A stretch of 64,000 nucleotides of DNA, from assembly GCA_902769525.1 (NCBI GenBank), contig CACXPG010000005.1, positions 1 to 64,000 of the forward strand. The letters are read 5' to 3'. The DNA comes from an uncultured Bacteroidia bacterium. Lineage in GTDB: Bacteria; Bacteroidota; Bacteroidia; Bacteroidales; UBA932. The stretch's first letter is position 1. Each line of letters starts with the position of its first letter. The position numbers and the translations under genes are program-made. The notes beneath the pieces are model-generated. The model made no database searches, was not told the DNA's origin, and was given only the letters and a program-made list of their open reading frames with translations. Of the stretch, positions 7,998-16,708 are shown one piece after another.

Positions 7998-8894
7998 ATG
8001 GCCATGAAATACTGTACAAATTGTGGAGCGCAGCTCAGCGATGACGCCAAATTCTGCTCTGTCTGCGGAACAAGACAGGATGCCCCGAAAGCACCTGCAT
8101 CGCCAAAGCCCAAAGCGGCACCTAAAAAACCGGTGAACGACAATCCGGTCTATCAGCAGAACACACAAACCAGAAAGCCTGAAGGCCCTCAGGAAGATTT
8201 CTTTACAGCATCAGACACCGAAGGAGAGGTTGTGCTCTCTTCCTGGGAAAATAACGATGCACGGCCACCGCAACAGCAGGCCCAGACAAGACAACAGCAA
8301 TACGCCGCGCCGCCAAGAACCGCTGCCACCCAGCAGAGAACAACCGTTCCGCCGCCGCAGCAGAGAGCGACCGTTCCGCCACAGCAACAGAGAGCGACCG
8401 TTCCTCCGCCACAGCAACAGAAGAAAAAAAGAGGTTTCTTTGGCTGGCTGGTAATCATCCTATTGATTCTAATTACCCTTTACTTCCTTGGATTTTTACT
8501 GGAAGGATGCAAGAATATCAATCTTCCGCCAGATCCCGGAACTCCTGTGCCACAGCCTCACGAAGGAGTTTTCGTGTGCGGGAACGACACGCTGTTTTTC
8601 AATGGAGACGGGAAAACCGTAAGCTGGCATCTGGCCGAAGACGGCAGCAATGTTCCGGACGGCATAAAAGAACTGGGCACAAAAGGCTCGGGAACCTATG
8701 CCTTTTTGTTCTCACACGGAAAAGTCAGATACGATGTAGCGGAAGACTTGTTCATTCACTTGGATTCATCCCACAACACCACCTTTATCTTAAACAGGCC
8801 AATATCCGACACATTGATTGCATTTATCGCCGAGAAAGGGACTATTGTCCAGTTTATCAAGACTGGCACCCAGCAGCCCGTGCCCGGCAACTAG
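7998..8894 (+). CDS. Zinc-ribbon membrane protein with Pro/Gln-rich linker
   Basis: 298 residues (alternative start at 8004, which gives the same MKYCTNCGAQL opening as its neighbour). A zinc ribbon (two CxxC pairs) is followed by a long linker rich in Pro, Gln, Arg and Thr. The linker includes three tandem copies of a TVPPPQQR-type unit at about 8340-8420, encoded by near-identical DNA repeats. One membrane helix (GWLVIILLILITLYFLGFLL) leads to a C-terminal domain of about 120 residues, probably outside the cytoplasm. It ends the cluster just before a strong bidirectional terminator. The linker repeats are a likely site of length variation between strains. Confidence 0.7.
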   Translation: MAMKYCTNCGAQLSDDAKFCSVCGTRQDAPKAPASPKPKAAPKKPVNDNPVYQQNTQTRKPEGPQEDFFTASDTEGEVVLSSWENNDARPPQQQAQTRQQQYAAPPRTAATQQRTTVPPPQQRATVPPQQQRATVPPPQQQKKKRGFFGWLVIILLILITLYFLGFLLEGCKNINLPPDPGTPVPQPHEGVFVCGNDTLFFNGDGKTVSWHLAEDGSNVPDGIKELGTKGSGTYAFLFSHGKVRYDVAEDLFIHLDSSHNTTFILNRPISDTLIAFIAEKGTIVQFIKTGTQQPVPGN

Positions 8895-8913
8895 CTAGCT
8901 TACAGTATATTAT

Positions 8914-8951
8914 AAAATCTCCTATATGCATTTCTACATATAGGAGATTTT
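8914..8951. terminator. Bidirectional intrinsic terminator
   Basis: A perfect 15-base stem (aaaatctcctatatg at 8914-8928, catataggagatttt at 8937-8951) with an 8-base loop lies between two convergent genes. A/T runs on both sides of the stem allow it to serve both strands. Confidence 0.85.
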
Positions 8952-8992
8952 GTATTTAGCTGCTTGTCAGCAACTTGTAGGTCACGGCCGAA

Positions 8993-10384
8993 CTAGCCCT
9001 TCATTGCCTTTTCAACTTCCTTCACGGTGATTGGAAGTCTCTTGGATCCGAGCAGGCGGTTGCCGGTCTTGGTAATCAGCACATCGTCTTCCAGACGGAT
9101 GCCGCCGAAGTTGTAGTAATCCTTCAGCTTGCCGAAGTTGATGAACTGGGCGTTGATCTTCTCGGCCTTCCACTTCTCTATCAGAGCTGGAATGAAGTAG
9201 ATGCCTGGCTCGTCTGTAATTACGTTGCCTTCAACCAGTTTGCGGGCCATTCGGAGACTGCCGTAGCCGAACTTCTTGCTGCGCTTTGCAGCACTGCCGT
9301 AGCCCACATAGTCTTCTCCGTAATTCTCCATATCGTGGACATCGAGACCCATGTTGTGGCCAAGGCCGTGAGGCATGAACAGTGCAGGAGCGCCGGCTTC
9401 AACAGCCTCGTCGATGTCACCCTTCATAAGTCCGAGAGCTTTAAGTCTCTCTGCAAACAGCCTGTAAACAGCAACGTGAACATCGAAGTAAGCAACGCCA
9501 GGCTTTGCCAGCTGGAGAGCCAGGTTATTGGCGTCGCATACAATCTGGTAGATCTCTTTCTGCTTTGTGGTGAACGTTCCGCTGCAAGGAATCGTGCGGG
9601 TGAAGTCAGAGCAGTAATTGTTGTTGTTCTCGGCACCTGCGTCAACGGTCAGAAGCCTGCCCTTGGTGATGATTCCGCTATGGTCGTGGTTATGGAGTGT
9701 CTCGCCGTGCTGGGAGAGAATGGTGGCAAAGGAAACCCCGGCACCGTTGCTCATCGCGATACCGTCCATCATTCCCGCCAGAGTCTGTTCAGCAACGCCA
9801 GGCTTGCAGTTCTGCATTACAAAGTAGTGCATTGCATAACCTATGTCACAAGCGTGGTCTATCTCGGCGATTTCATATTTATCTTTTACAATTCTCTGGG
9901 AAACTATGGCTTTGATAAGGTTCACAGATTCGTTTTTCTTTAATGCTGCTGCGGGAATACCGAGCATTTCGCTCAGCCAAAGTTTTACCTGATACCTGTA
10001 AGGGTTGATAAAATGAATCTTCCTTCCGGCCTTAAGCGCAGCCTTGATATACTTAGGAAGGTCTGAAAGGCTCTTGGTCTTCTTGACCCCTACTTCAGCC
10101 GCTTTTTCGGCTACGGATTTCTGCGGACCCATCCAGATGATATCGTCTATGGAAACATCATTGCCGAAAATTATCTCTTCGTTCTTATCCACATCAATCA
10201 CGCCGGCAAAGTCCGGATCGTTGATGCCGAAGAAATAAAGGAAAGTGCTGTCCTGACGGAACTTGTAGCAATTGTCCTTATAGTTTGCAGGAGCTTCGCT
10301 GTTACCTGGAATAAGAATGACTCCGCTTTCAACATCCTTTGCAAGAAGCTGTCTTCTTGTCTGATAAACTTTCTTTGGAAACAT
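8993..10384 (-). CDS. pepP: Xaa-Pro aminopeptidase (M24B family)
   Basis: 463 residues. The N-terminal creatinase-like domain opens with QTRRQLLAKDVESGVILIPGN. The C-terminal pita-bread fold carries the dinuclear metal ligands: LLTVDAGAE and SDFTRT (Asp pair), MPHGLGHNMGLDVHD (His), ITDEPGIYFI (Glu) and GGIRLEDDVLIT (Glu). The enzyme would remove N-terminal residues preceding proline in the cytoplasm. All expected ligands are present and the length is normal for the family. It converges on the zinc-ribbon cluster, with a terminator between them. Confidence 0.92.
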   Translation of the reverse strand: MFPKKVYQTRRQLLAKDVESGVILIPGNSEAPANYKDNCYKFRQDSTFLYFFGINDPDFAGVIDVDKNEEIIFGNDVSIDDIIWMGPQKSVAEKAAEVGVKKTKSLSDLPKYIKAALKAGRKIHFINPYRYQVKLWLSEMLGIPAAALKKNESVNLIKAIVSQRIVKDKYEIAEIDHACDIGYAMHYFVMQNCKPGVAEQTLAGMMDGIAMSNGAGVSFATILSQHGETLHNHDHSGIITKGRLLTVDAGAENNNNYCSDFTRTIPCSGTFTTKQKEIYQIVCDANNLALQLAKPGVAYFDVHVAVYRLFAERLKALGLMKGDIDEAVEAGAPALFMPHGLGHNMGLDVHDMENYGEDYVGYGSAAKRSKKFGYGSLRMARKLVEGNVITDEPGIYFIPALIEKWKAEKINAQFINFGKLKDYYNFGGIRLEDDVLITKTGNRLLGSKRLPITVKEVEKAMKG

Positions 10385-10464
10385 AATATGCTATTTTTAA
10401 GAAATTTCTTTTCTCGGCTATCAGGTTATAAAGTTATGCAATCCGCTCTACAAATCAAAAACAG

Positions 10465-10496
10465 AAAGGGATGCCAGATACTGTAGACATCCCTTT
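10465..10496 (-). terminator. Terminator hairpin kept beside the DUF4251 remnant
   Basis: Stem aaagggatg (10465-10473) with catcccttt (10488-10496). The same gggatg/catccc hairpin follows the intact DUF4251 gene at 20247-20276, so the remnant kept its terminator. Confidence 0.6.
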
Positions 10497-10499
10497 TGT

Positions 10500-10578
10500 C
10501 AGATGATTTTCCCTTGCGGGCTCCGGAAGAAGGAGTGTAGATTACACTTACCATATTTCCGTTGTCAACCTTAGGCAT
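10500..10578 (-). pseudogene. C-terminal remnant of a DUF4251 gene
   Basis: The minus strand encodes PKVDNGNMVSVIYTPSSGAR, closely matching PKVDSGNMVDVIFQPSSGSAR near the end of the intact DUF4251 protein at 19699-20211. Upstream of the MPKV residues the similarity stops abruptly and no start or signal peptide remains. It therefore looks like a broken duplicate cut off at about 10578, next to an integrase remnant on the other strand. Confidence 0.6.
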
Positions 10579-10687
10579 CGAGGTTTCTCTGAAAGGCAAG
10601 GCACTCAACCTGGCCAGAGACCTTTTCGTTTTCAGCCTTTCCAGATCAAGGTTCTGCGGCCGGCTGCCGATATACTGCGAAAATACG

Positions 10688-10840
10688 GCAGAAGGAAACG
10701 GAATGAGTCTGGAGAGCGTAAGCCAGATACTGGGCCATTCCAGCATCAAGACCACCCAGATTTACGCCAAAATCACTCTTACAGGGCTGGACAAGGATTA
10801 TTCAGTATTCAAGGATAATGTCAAGGACGCATTTTTTTAG
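10688..10840 (+). pseudogene. C-terminal remnant of a tyrosine recombinase/integrase
   Basis: About 50 codons encode NGMSLESVSQILGHSSIKTTQ followed by IYAKI, the final part of Bacteroidales phage-integrase-type recombinases, including the LGH motif and the nucleophile Tyr. The upstream Arg-containing catalytic boxes and the SAM-like N-terminal domain are absent; the preceding in-frame codons do not resemble an integrase. It is a degraded trace of a former mobile element, ending directly at the lpxK promoter. Confidence 0.75.
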
Positions 10841-10849
10841 TAAATTTGC
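10841..10849 (+). promoter_or_regulatory. lpxK promoter -7 box, near-leaderless
   Basis: TAAATTTGC at 10841-10849 fits the Bacteroidota -7 consensus and lies only six bases before the lpxK ATG. The predicted 5' untranslated region is about four bases. Confidence 0.5.
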
Positions 10850-10855
10850 ATCTAT

Positions 10856-11953
10856 ATGGCATCCATAGGAATCGCAAGCAAAACTCTACTGTTCCCTTAC
10901 TGGTGTGTACTGGCCATAAGGAACAGGTTATACGATAAGGGTATATTCAAGTCGGAGGAATTTGATATACCGGTTGTGTGTGTCGGCAACATCTCTGCCG
11001 GAGGCACAGGCAAAACCCCTCACACGGAAATGATTGTGCAGGCCCTCAAGAGCCGCTACCGTCTGGCAGTGGTTTCCAGAGGATACAAAAGAAAGTCAAA
11101 GGGATTCCATCTGGTAAAGGCCACAGACGACTTTTCTGTGTGCGGAGACGAGCCGCTTCAGATCAAGCGCAAGTTTCCGGATGTCCTGGTTGCAGTGTGC
11201 AAAGACCGCGGACTGGCTATCCGCAAGCTCATTGCCGAGCACGGGGTGAACCTCGTGGTTCTGGACGATGCCTTCCAGTACCGCAAGATCAAGCCTTCCT
11301 GCAGCGTTTTGCTTGTAAACTACAACCGCACTATCGAGAAAGAGAACCTTCTTCCAATAGGCAATCTGCGCGACCTTCCGTCCCAGACAAAAAGGGCTGA
11401 CGTGGTGGTGATTACCAAAGGGCCGGATTTCAGCATCTTCGATGGCAATACAGACGAGGACAAGGGGCTGGAGGCCGTTGCCAGGCAGGAGATGATCTGG
11501 AAAAAGAACCTTGGCCTGAGAGATGACCAGCCGGTGTACTTTTCTACGGCCGTCTTTCAGCAGGCCCTGCCCGTTTTTCCGGGAATATGCAACAAGCGCT
11601 ATATGTATTCCAACTTTGCCGTTGCCTTCACCGGCATCGCCGATGACACTTTGTTCCGCTCCCAGCTGGTGGCCTCACACACTGTCGGGGAAGTGCTCAA
11701 GTTCGCTGACCACAAGAATTTCACCCGTTCCGACATCCGGAAAATCGAGGCCATGGCCCGCAGGCAGAAGGAGGCGGCTGTCATCACCACAGAAAAAGAC
11801 AGCATGCGCCTCAAGAGCAACAAGTACCTGAGTCAGGAACTCAAGGAAAAGCTTTTCGCCCTGCCTGTGGGGGCCCGCATAATACCTTCCGCCAAAAGCA
11901 GGGAGTTTCTGGAAAGGATAGTGTCGCTGAAAAAAGACAAGACAAACCAATAA
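10856..11953 (+). CDS. lpxK: Tetraacyldisaccharide 4'-kinase
   Basis: 365 residues. LpxK phosphorylates the 4' position of the lipid A disaccharide at the inner face of the cytoplasmic membrane. The N-terminal membrane-associated helix has the usual RNRLYDKGIF. The P-loop SAGGTGKTPHTE is at about residues 48-59, followed by VVSRGYKRKSKG, GDEPLQIKRKF and LDDAFQYRKI, all in family order. The C-terminal part includes TTEKDSMRL. Length is typical. It is followed 12 bases later by a sugar permease gene. The promoter box lies almost against the start codon. Confidence 0.95.
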   Translation: MASIGIASKTLLFPYWCVLAIRNRLYDKGIFKSEEFDIPVVCVGNISAGGTGKTPHTEMIVQALKSRYRLAVVSRGYKRKSKGFHLVKATDDFSVCGDEPLQIKRKFPDVLVAVCKDRGLAIRKLIAEHGVNLVVLDDAFQYRKIKPSCSVLLVNYNRTIEKENLLPIGNLRDLPSQTKRADVVVITKGPDFSIFDGNTDEDKGLEAVARQEMIWKKNLGLRDDQPVYFSTAVFQQALPVFPGICNKRYMYSNFAVAFTGIADDTLFRSQLVASHTVGEVLKFADHKNFTRSDIRKIEAMARRQKEAAVITTEKDSMRLKSNKYLSQELKEKLFALPVGARIIPSAKSREFLERIVSLKKDKTNQ

Positions 11954-11965
11954 ACATTTTAAGAT

Positions 11966-13273
11966 ATGACTCAAAGTCAGAAGAAAAATTTTGTAGTGCC
12001 GTTGGCGTGCATTGGCTTCATGTTCTTTGCTGTTGGATTCGCCCTCGGACTCAACGGGTATCTGATTCCTCTGCTCCAGGGTTCTCTGAACGTTTCGGGA
12101 GCGGCTTCCTACCTTATTGTATTCGTAACCTTCTCCGCATTCCTGATCTTCGGTTATCCTGCAGGAAGCATAATCAAGAAGATAGGTTACAAGAAGACCA
12201 TGGCTCTGGCCTTCATGATTTTTACTATAGCGTTTTTGCTCTTTGTATGGCCGGCCAAGATAGCCGTTGCCAACATGGACGGGAGTGCAGTTTCAGCGGG
12301 CGTAAGGACTAAATGCCTGATTCTTTTCCTGGTTGCATCGTTTATAAGCGGACTGGGTAACACCATCCTTCAGGCAGCCATCAACCCATACATCACTATT
12401 CTCGGACCGCTTGAGAGCGGCGCCAAGAGAATAAGCATCATGGGTATCTGCAACAAACTGGCTTATCCTATTGCCACCATCTTCCTGGCTTGGCTTATTG
12501 GAAAGGGCATAAAGGATGTACAGATAGAGGATATCATAAAGCCGTTCTACATAATCGCAGCCATATTCTTCATTCTCGGAATACTGGTTCTGTTTGCCCC
12601 TCTTGAGGAAATCAAGGCAAAGGGAGAGGAGGAAGGTCACGAGGAAGACTGCCCTTATGCAGCAAACAAGACTTCTATATGGCAGTTCCCTCATCTGGTT
12701 TACGGATGCCTTACACTATTCTTATATGTAGGAGTCGAGACTCTGGCTCTGCAGACACCGGTAGATCTGGCCAACACCCTTAACCTTCCGAATCCGGAAC
12801 TTTATCCATGGCTTCCTTCCATCGGCATGACCATAGGATATATAATAGGTATATTGTTTATCCCGAAGGTTCTTTCACAGGCAACGGCCCTGAAGATCTG
12901 TTCCTGGCTGGGAGTCCTGGGTACGGTTTGCGCCTTCCTGATGGCTGTGCTGATGCCGCAGCAGGCCAAATATTCTGTATGGGTGCTCTTCACGATGGCA
13001 CTGGCCTGCTCTCTGATGTGGCCTGCAATCTGGCCGCTGGCAATGGCTGATCTGGGCAAGTTCACAAAGAAGGGTGCGGCTCTCCTGGTTGTAACCATCT
13101 TCGGAGGTGCGGTTATACCGCCACTGTTCGGCCTTCTGAAGGACTATCTGGAGAAATCCGCAGGATTTACCCCGGAAAAGGCCATCCAGTATGCCTACCT
13201 GATTGCCCTGCCGTGCTTCCTGGTTATACTGTGGTATGCCTATAAGGGCCATAAAATCAGGAGAGTATCTTAG
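11966..13273 (+). CDS. Sugar MFS transporter, FHS (fucose/glucose/galactose) type
   Basis: 435 residues with about twelve membrane helices. The opening (PLACIGFMFFAVGFALGLNG then YLIPLLQ) and the central SGLGNTILQAAINPYITILG segment are typical of the fucose/glucose/galactose:H+ symporter group. A cytoplasmic loop of charged residues (KAKGEEEGHEEDCP) separates the two halves. It would import a hexose or deoxyhexose across the inner membrane by proton symport. It follows lpxK closely and lies just upstream of a SusC/SusD locus, so it may take up the sugar that locus releases into the periplasm; that link is inference. Confidence 0.88.
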   Translation: MTQSQKKNFVVPLACIGFMFFAVGFALGLNGYLIPLLQGSLNVSGAASYLIVFVTFSAFLIFGYPAGSIIKKIGYKKTMALAFMIFTIAFLLFVWPAKIAVANMDGSAVSAGVRTKCLILFLVASFISGLGNTILQAAINPYITILGPLESGAKRISIMGICNKLAYPIATIFLAWLIGKGIKDVQIEDIIKPFYIIAAIFFILGILVLFAPLEEIKAKGEEEGHEEDCPYAANKTSIWQFPHLVYGCLTLFLYVGVETLALQTPVDLANTLNLPNPELYPWLPSIGMTIGYIIGILFIPKVLSQATALKICSWLGVLGTVCAFLMAVLMPQQAKYSVWVLFTMALACSLMWPAIWPLAMADLGKFTKKGAALLVVTIFGGAVIPPLFGLLKDYLEKSAGFTPEKAIQYAYLIALPCFLVILWYAYKGHKIRRVS

Positions 13274-13423
13274 TCTTGGTGGTTTTCGGGAGATGTCAGA
13301 CGCACCCAATATGCGTTTTAGTGGTTTTCTTTACAGGGCTTTTTTGACAAGTCCGGGAAGCTGCCTTTGCAACAAAAATTGCGTTTTTTGCATCTTAAAT
13401 TAGGATTTTTAGCAAAAAACAGA

Positions 13424-13432
13424 TATATTTGC
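13424..13432 (+). promoter_or_regulatory. Promoter -7 box for the susCD locus
   Basis: TATATTTGC at 13424-13432 matches the Bacteroidota -7 box. It would give an A-rich leader of about 98 bases before the ATG at 13533. No anti-sigma, ECF sigma or hybrid two-component gene adjoins the locus. The gap 13274-13423 holds nothing else clear. Confidence 0.55.
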
Positions 13433-13532
13433 GTTTGTGCATTTTTGCCCAAAATAAAACGAAAAAGGCAAAAAACAAAAGATTGTTATAGGAAAATCCT
13501 TTAAAACACTATAACCAACTAAAAAATTAACT

Positions 13533-16500
13533 ATGTTCAATCAAACAAAAACTAACAGGCATTTCCGTCTGGGCGTTGCTTTCCTAATGGCAGCCATGCT
13601 GACAATAGGTCAGATTTTCGCACAGAACGTAAATGTCAGCGGAAAGGTTACCGACCAGAACGGTGAACCTGTTGCCGGTGCTGCTGTTTATGTAAAGGGC
13701 AGCCCAAGAACCGGCACAAGCACGGACGTAGACGGAAACTACTCTTTGAAGTGTGCCGGCAACGCAGTGCTTGTATTCCAGTCAGTTGGATACGGAGTCA
13801 TTGAGATTCCCGTAAACAACAAGAGTGTGGTTAATGCAGTCCTTAGAGACGACGCAAACATTCTGGGCGAGGTGACAATCACCGCAGAGTACGGCCAGAA
13901 GCGTGTTCAGCGTTCCGTAGGATCGGCCGTGCAGAACGTCAAGGCTACTGATATCCAGGAGTCAGGACGTGACGCGTTCGTATCCGCTCTTCAGGGCCGT
14001 GTTGCAGGTATGACCGTTACCACCACCGGCGGTGCTCCTGGTGCATCCACCACTGTCGTGCTGCGTAGTGTAACCTCCATTTCCGGTAACAACCAGCCTC
14101 TTTACGTTATCGACGGTGTGCCAATGAACAACACCACCGTAGACTCCCGTAACCTGTTCGCTATCGACGACCAGGAGGGTAACGGCGGTCAGATCCGTTT
14201 CTCCAGTTTGTATGATGACTTCTCCTCAAGAGGAAACGACCTCAACCCTGAGGACATCGAGAGCATGACCATCTTGAAGGGTGCTGCAGCTGCAGTGCTT
14301 TATGGATCAGATGCATCCAACGGTGCTATCGTCATCACTACCAAGAAAGGAAACGCAGGAGCCGGAAAGGTTACCTACAGCAACCACCTGAGTTGGAGCC
14401 AGAGCTATGGCTATCCAAAGCCTCAGACAGAGATTGCCAACGGAGCCTACGGCGTAACCAACTACTACTATCAGGGCTTCTACGGCGGACGCTATCCGCA
14501 GGACGGATCCGTAAAGATCTACGACAACGTAAAGGCTCTTCTTCAGACCGGTTTCTCTCACAACCACAACCTCTCAGTAGAGGGCGGTACCGACAAGGTA
14601 ACCGTTCGTGGAGCTGCTTCCTGGCTGGATCAGAAGGGAACCGTGAAGACTACCGAGTACACCAAACTGAACATAACCCTTTCCGGAAGGGCTCAGGTAA
14701 CCAAGTGGCTGAACTTCGATGCCATGATGGGTTATACTGAGACTACCAACCACAAGGCTCGTAAGGGTGCGTACGGTGTACTGAGAAAGGCATACGGATG
14801 GCCTCTCGTAGACGACATGAGCGACTGGCTGGATCCTGACGGAGTCCAGATGAAGCTCCCTAAGTACTACGAGGACACCGACCTTGTAAACCCTCTGTAC
14901 GACCTGTACAAGAACCGCAACTACGATGAGACCAAGAGATTCCTCACCACCGTGGGCGTGAACATCACTCCTACCAAGAACACCTTCCTCACAGCGAAGA
15001 TGGGTTGGGATAACTCTAAGTCCGTATACGAGAACTTCTACCATCCATACTATGCAGACCGTAATGCTACAACTTACGGCCAGGGCGGTGCAATCAACAT
15101 CTCCAAGTATGACCTGGCAGACAAGTCTCTGAACATCCTCGGCGGTTACAACAACACCTGGGGTGACTTCACCTTCAGGGCTCAGATGGGTTACCACCAG
15201 CAGGAGAACGGTTCCAACAACATTGCAACTTACGGAACCAGATTCCAGGTAATCGACTTCTACTCACTCGCTAACTGCGACCCTGAGACAGTAGTTACCA
15301 GAACCCGTCACGCCAAGAGAAGACTCCAGGGTGTTTCCGGAGCTATCGAGCTCGGCTGGAGGAACATGGCCTTCTTGAACTTCCGTGCACGTAACGACTG
15401 GTCTTCAACCCTTCCAAAGGACAACCGCTCATTCTTCTATCCTGCAATCGAGGCTTCCTTCATTGCAACTGAGCTTCCGTTCCTGAAGAACAACGACATC
15501 CTTTCATATTTGAAACTCCGTGCTTCTTATGCACAGGTAGGTAAGGATGCAACTCCTAACGCTATCTATCCTGCCCTCGAGGCAACTGAGAACATCGGTG
15601 GCGGTTTCAAGTACGGTTACACCGGTCCTAACGAGACCCTGAAACCTGAGATGAACAACGAGACCGAGGTCGGATTCGAGGCAAGACTCTTCAACGACCG
15701 CGTTAACATGGACTTCTCCTACTTCTGGAGAAAGTGCGAAAACCAGTACGTAACAGACTTCCGTCTGTCATATGCAACCGGTTTCGTATTGAATAACATG
15801 AACGTAGGTACATTCAAGACTTGGGGATGGGAATTCCACATCGACGGCGACATCCTACGCACCTCATCAGGTTGGAGATGGAACGTAGGTCTGAACCTCG
15901 ACCACAACGATTCAGAAGTAACCTACCTGCCTGACTGCGTATCTGAGTACTACAACCCTTACACTTGGGTTCTGGACGATGTACGTAACGGTGTGAAGAA
16001 GGGCTACCCTATCTACGCCATGACCGGTTATGACTATGCGCGCAACAAGAACGGCCAGATCCTGATCAACGACGGTACCGGTATTCCTAGGACCAAAGAG
16101 GAGTGGGTTTACATTGGCGACCGTAACCCTAAACTGAAGTATGGTATCACTACCTCTTTAAGCTGGAAGAACTTCCGTCTTAGCATGCTGTTCGCCGGCC
16201 GCTTCGGCGGCGCCATCGTGAACGGTACTGCAAGAGACATGCTCTACAGAGGTATGAGCAAGGGCTCCCTGAAGATGCGCAACCTCGGCAAGTACATCTT
16301 TGACGGTGTGCTCTACGACGGAAAGCAGGATTCAGACAACCCTACTCCTAACAATATAGTAGTTGACTTCGCTCTTCCTGCAAACGGTTCTTATTCTTAC
16401 CTGGCTCCTGGTATCTCCTGGTTCGAGAAGCACGTGAACTACCTCCGTATGCAGGAGGTAAGACTCCAGTACACTCTCCCTAAGACCTGGCTCAAGAGTG

Positions 16501-16697
16501 CAACCCACAACCTGCTTTCAGCAGCCAGCGTATGGGTAAGCGCAAACGACCTGTTCACCCTGACCAACTACTCAGGTATTGACGCTGTCGGCAACTCCAA
16601 CTCCGCAGCCCTCGGTGGAACCGGTGGAGTCGGAATCGACAACTGGAGTATCCCTACTCCTAGGAGCATGTCCGTAGGTATCAACTTAACCTTCTAA
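13533..16697 (+). CDS. SusC/RagA-family TonB-dependent outer-membrane transporter
   Basis: 1054 residues. A signal peptide ends at FAQ (about residue 31). A carboxypeptidase-regulatory-like domain (VSGKVTDQNGEPVAGAAVYV) covers about 35-115. The TonB plug follows from about 128, including NNQPLYVIDGVPMNN and ILKGAAAAVLYGSDASNGAI. The rest is a beta-barrel ending in NLTF with a C-terminal aromatic residue, as expected for BAM-dependent proteins. It imports an oligomer through the outer membrane with its SusD partner, whose gene begins 12 bases later. Codon choice is strongly biased, like that of eno, suggesting high expression. No glycosidase is encoded nearby, so the substrate cannot be named. 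Confidence 0.96.
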   Translation: MFNQTKTNRHFRLGVAFLMAAMLTIGQIFAQNVNVSGKVTDQNGEPVAGAAVYVKGSPRTGTSTDVDGNYSLKCAGNAVLVFQSVGYGVIEIPVNNKSVVNAVLRDDANILGEVTITAEYGQKRVQRSVGSAVQNVKATDIQESGRDAFVSALQGRVAGMTVTTTGGAPGASTTVVLRSVTSISGNNQPLYVIDGVPMNNTTVDSRNLFAIDDQEGNGGQIRFSSLYDDFSSRGNDLNPEDIESMTILKGAAAAVLYGSDASNGAIVITTKKGNAGAGKVTYSNHLSWSQSYGYPKPQTEIANGAYGVTNYYYQGFYGGRYPQDGSVKIYDNVKALLQTGFSHNHNLSVEGGTDKVTVRGAASWLDQKGTVKTTEYTKLNITLSGRAQVTKWLNFDAMMGYTETTNHKARKGAYGVLRKAYGWPLVDDMSDWLDPDGVQMKLPKYYEDTDLVNPLYDLYKNRNYDETKRFLTTVGVNITPTKNTFLTAKMGWDNSKSVYENFYHPYYADRNATTYGQGGAINISKYDLADKSLNILGGYNNTWGDFTFRAQMGYHQQENGSNNIATYGTRFQVIDFYSLANCDPETVVTRTRHAKRRLQGVSGAIELGWRNMAFLNFRARNDWSSTLPKDNRSFFYPAIEASFIATELPFLKNNDILSYLKLRASYAQVGKDATPNAIYPALEATENIGGGFKYGYTGPNETLKPEMNNETEVGFEARLFNDRVNMDFSYFWRKCENQYVTDFRLSYATGFVLNNMNVGTFKTWGWEFHIDGDILRTSSGWRWNVGLNLDHNDSEVTYLPDCVSEYYNPYTWVLDDVRNGVKKGYPIYAMTGYDYARNKNGQILINDGTGIPRTKEEWVYIGDRNPKLKYGITTSLSWKNFRLSMLFAGRFGGAIVNGTARDMLYRGMSKGSLKMRNLGKYIFDGVLYDGKQDSDNPTPNNIVVDFALPANGSYSYLAPGISWFEKHVNYLRMQEVRLQYTLPKTWLKSATHNLLSAASVWVSANDLFTLTNYSGIDAVGNSNSAALGGTGGVGIDNWSIPTPRSMSVGINLTF

Positions 16698-16708
16698 TCG
16701 AAAGGAAT

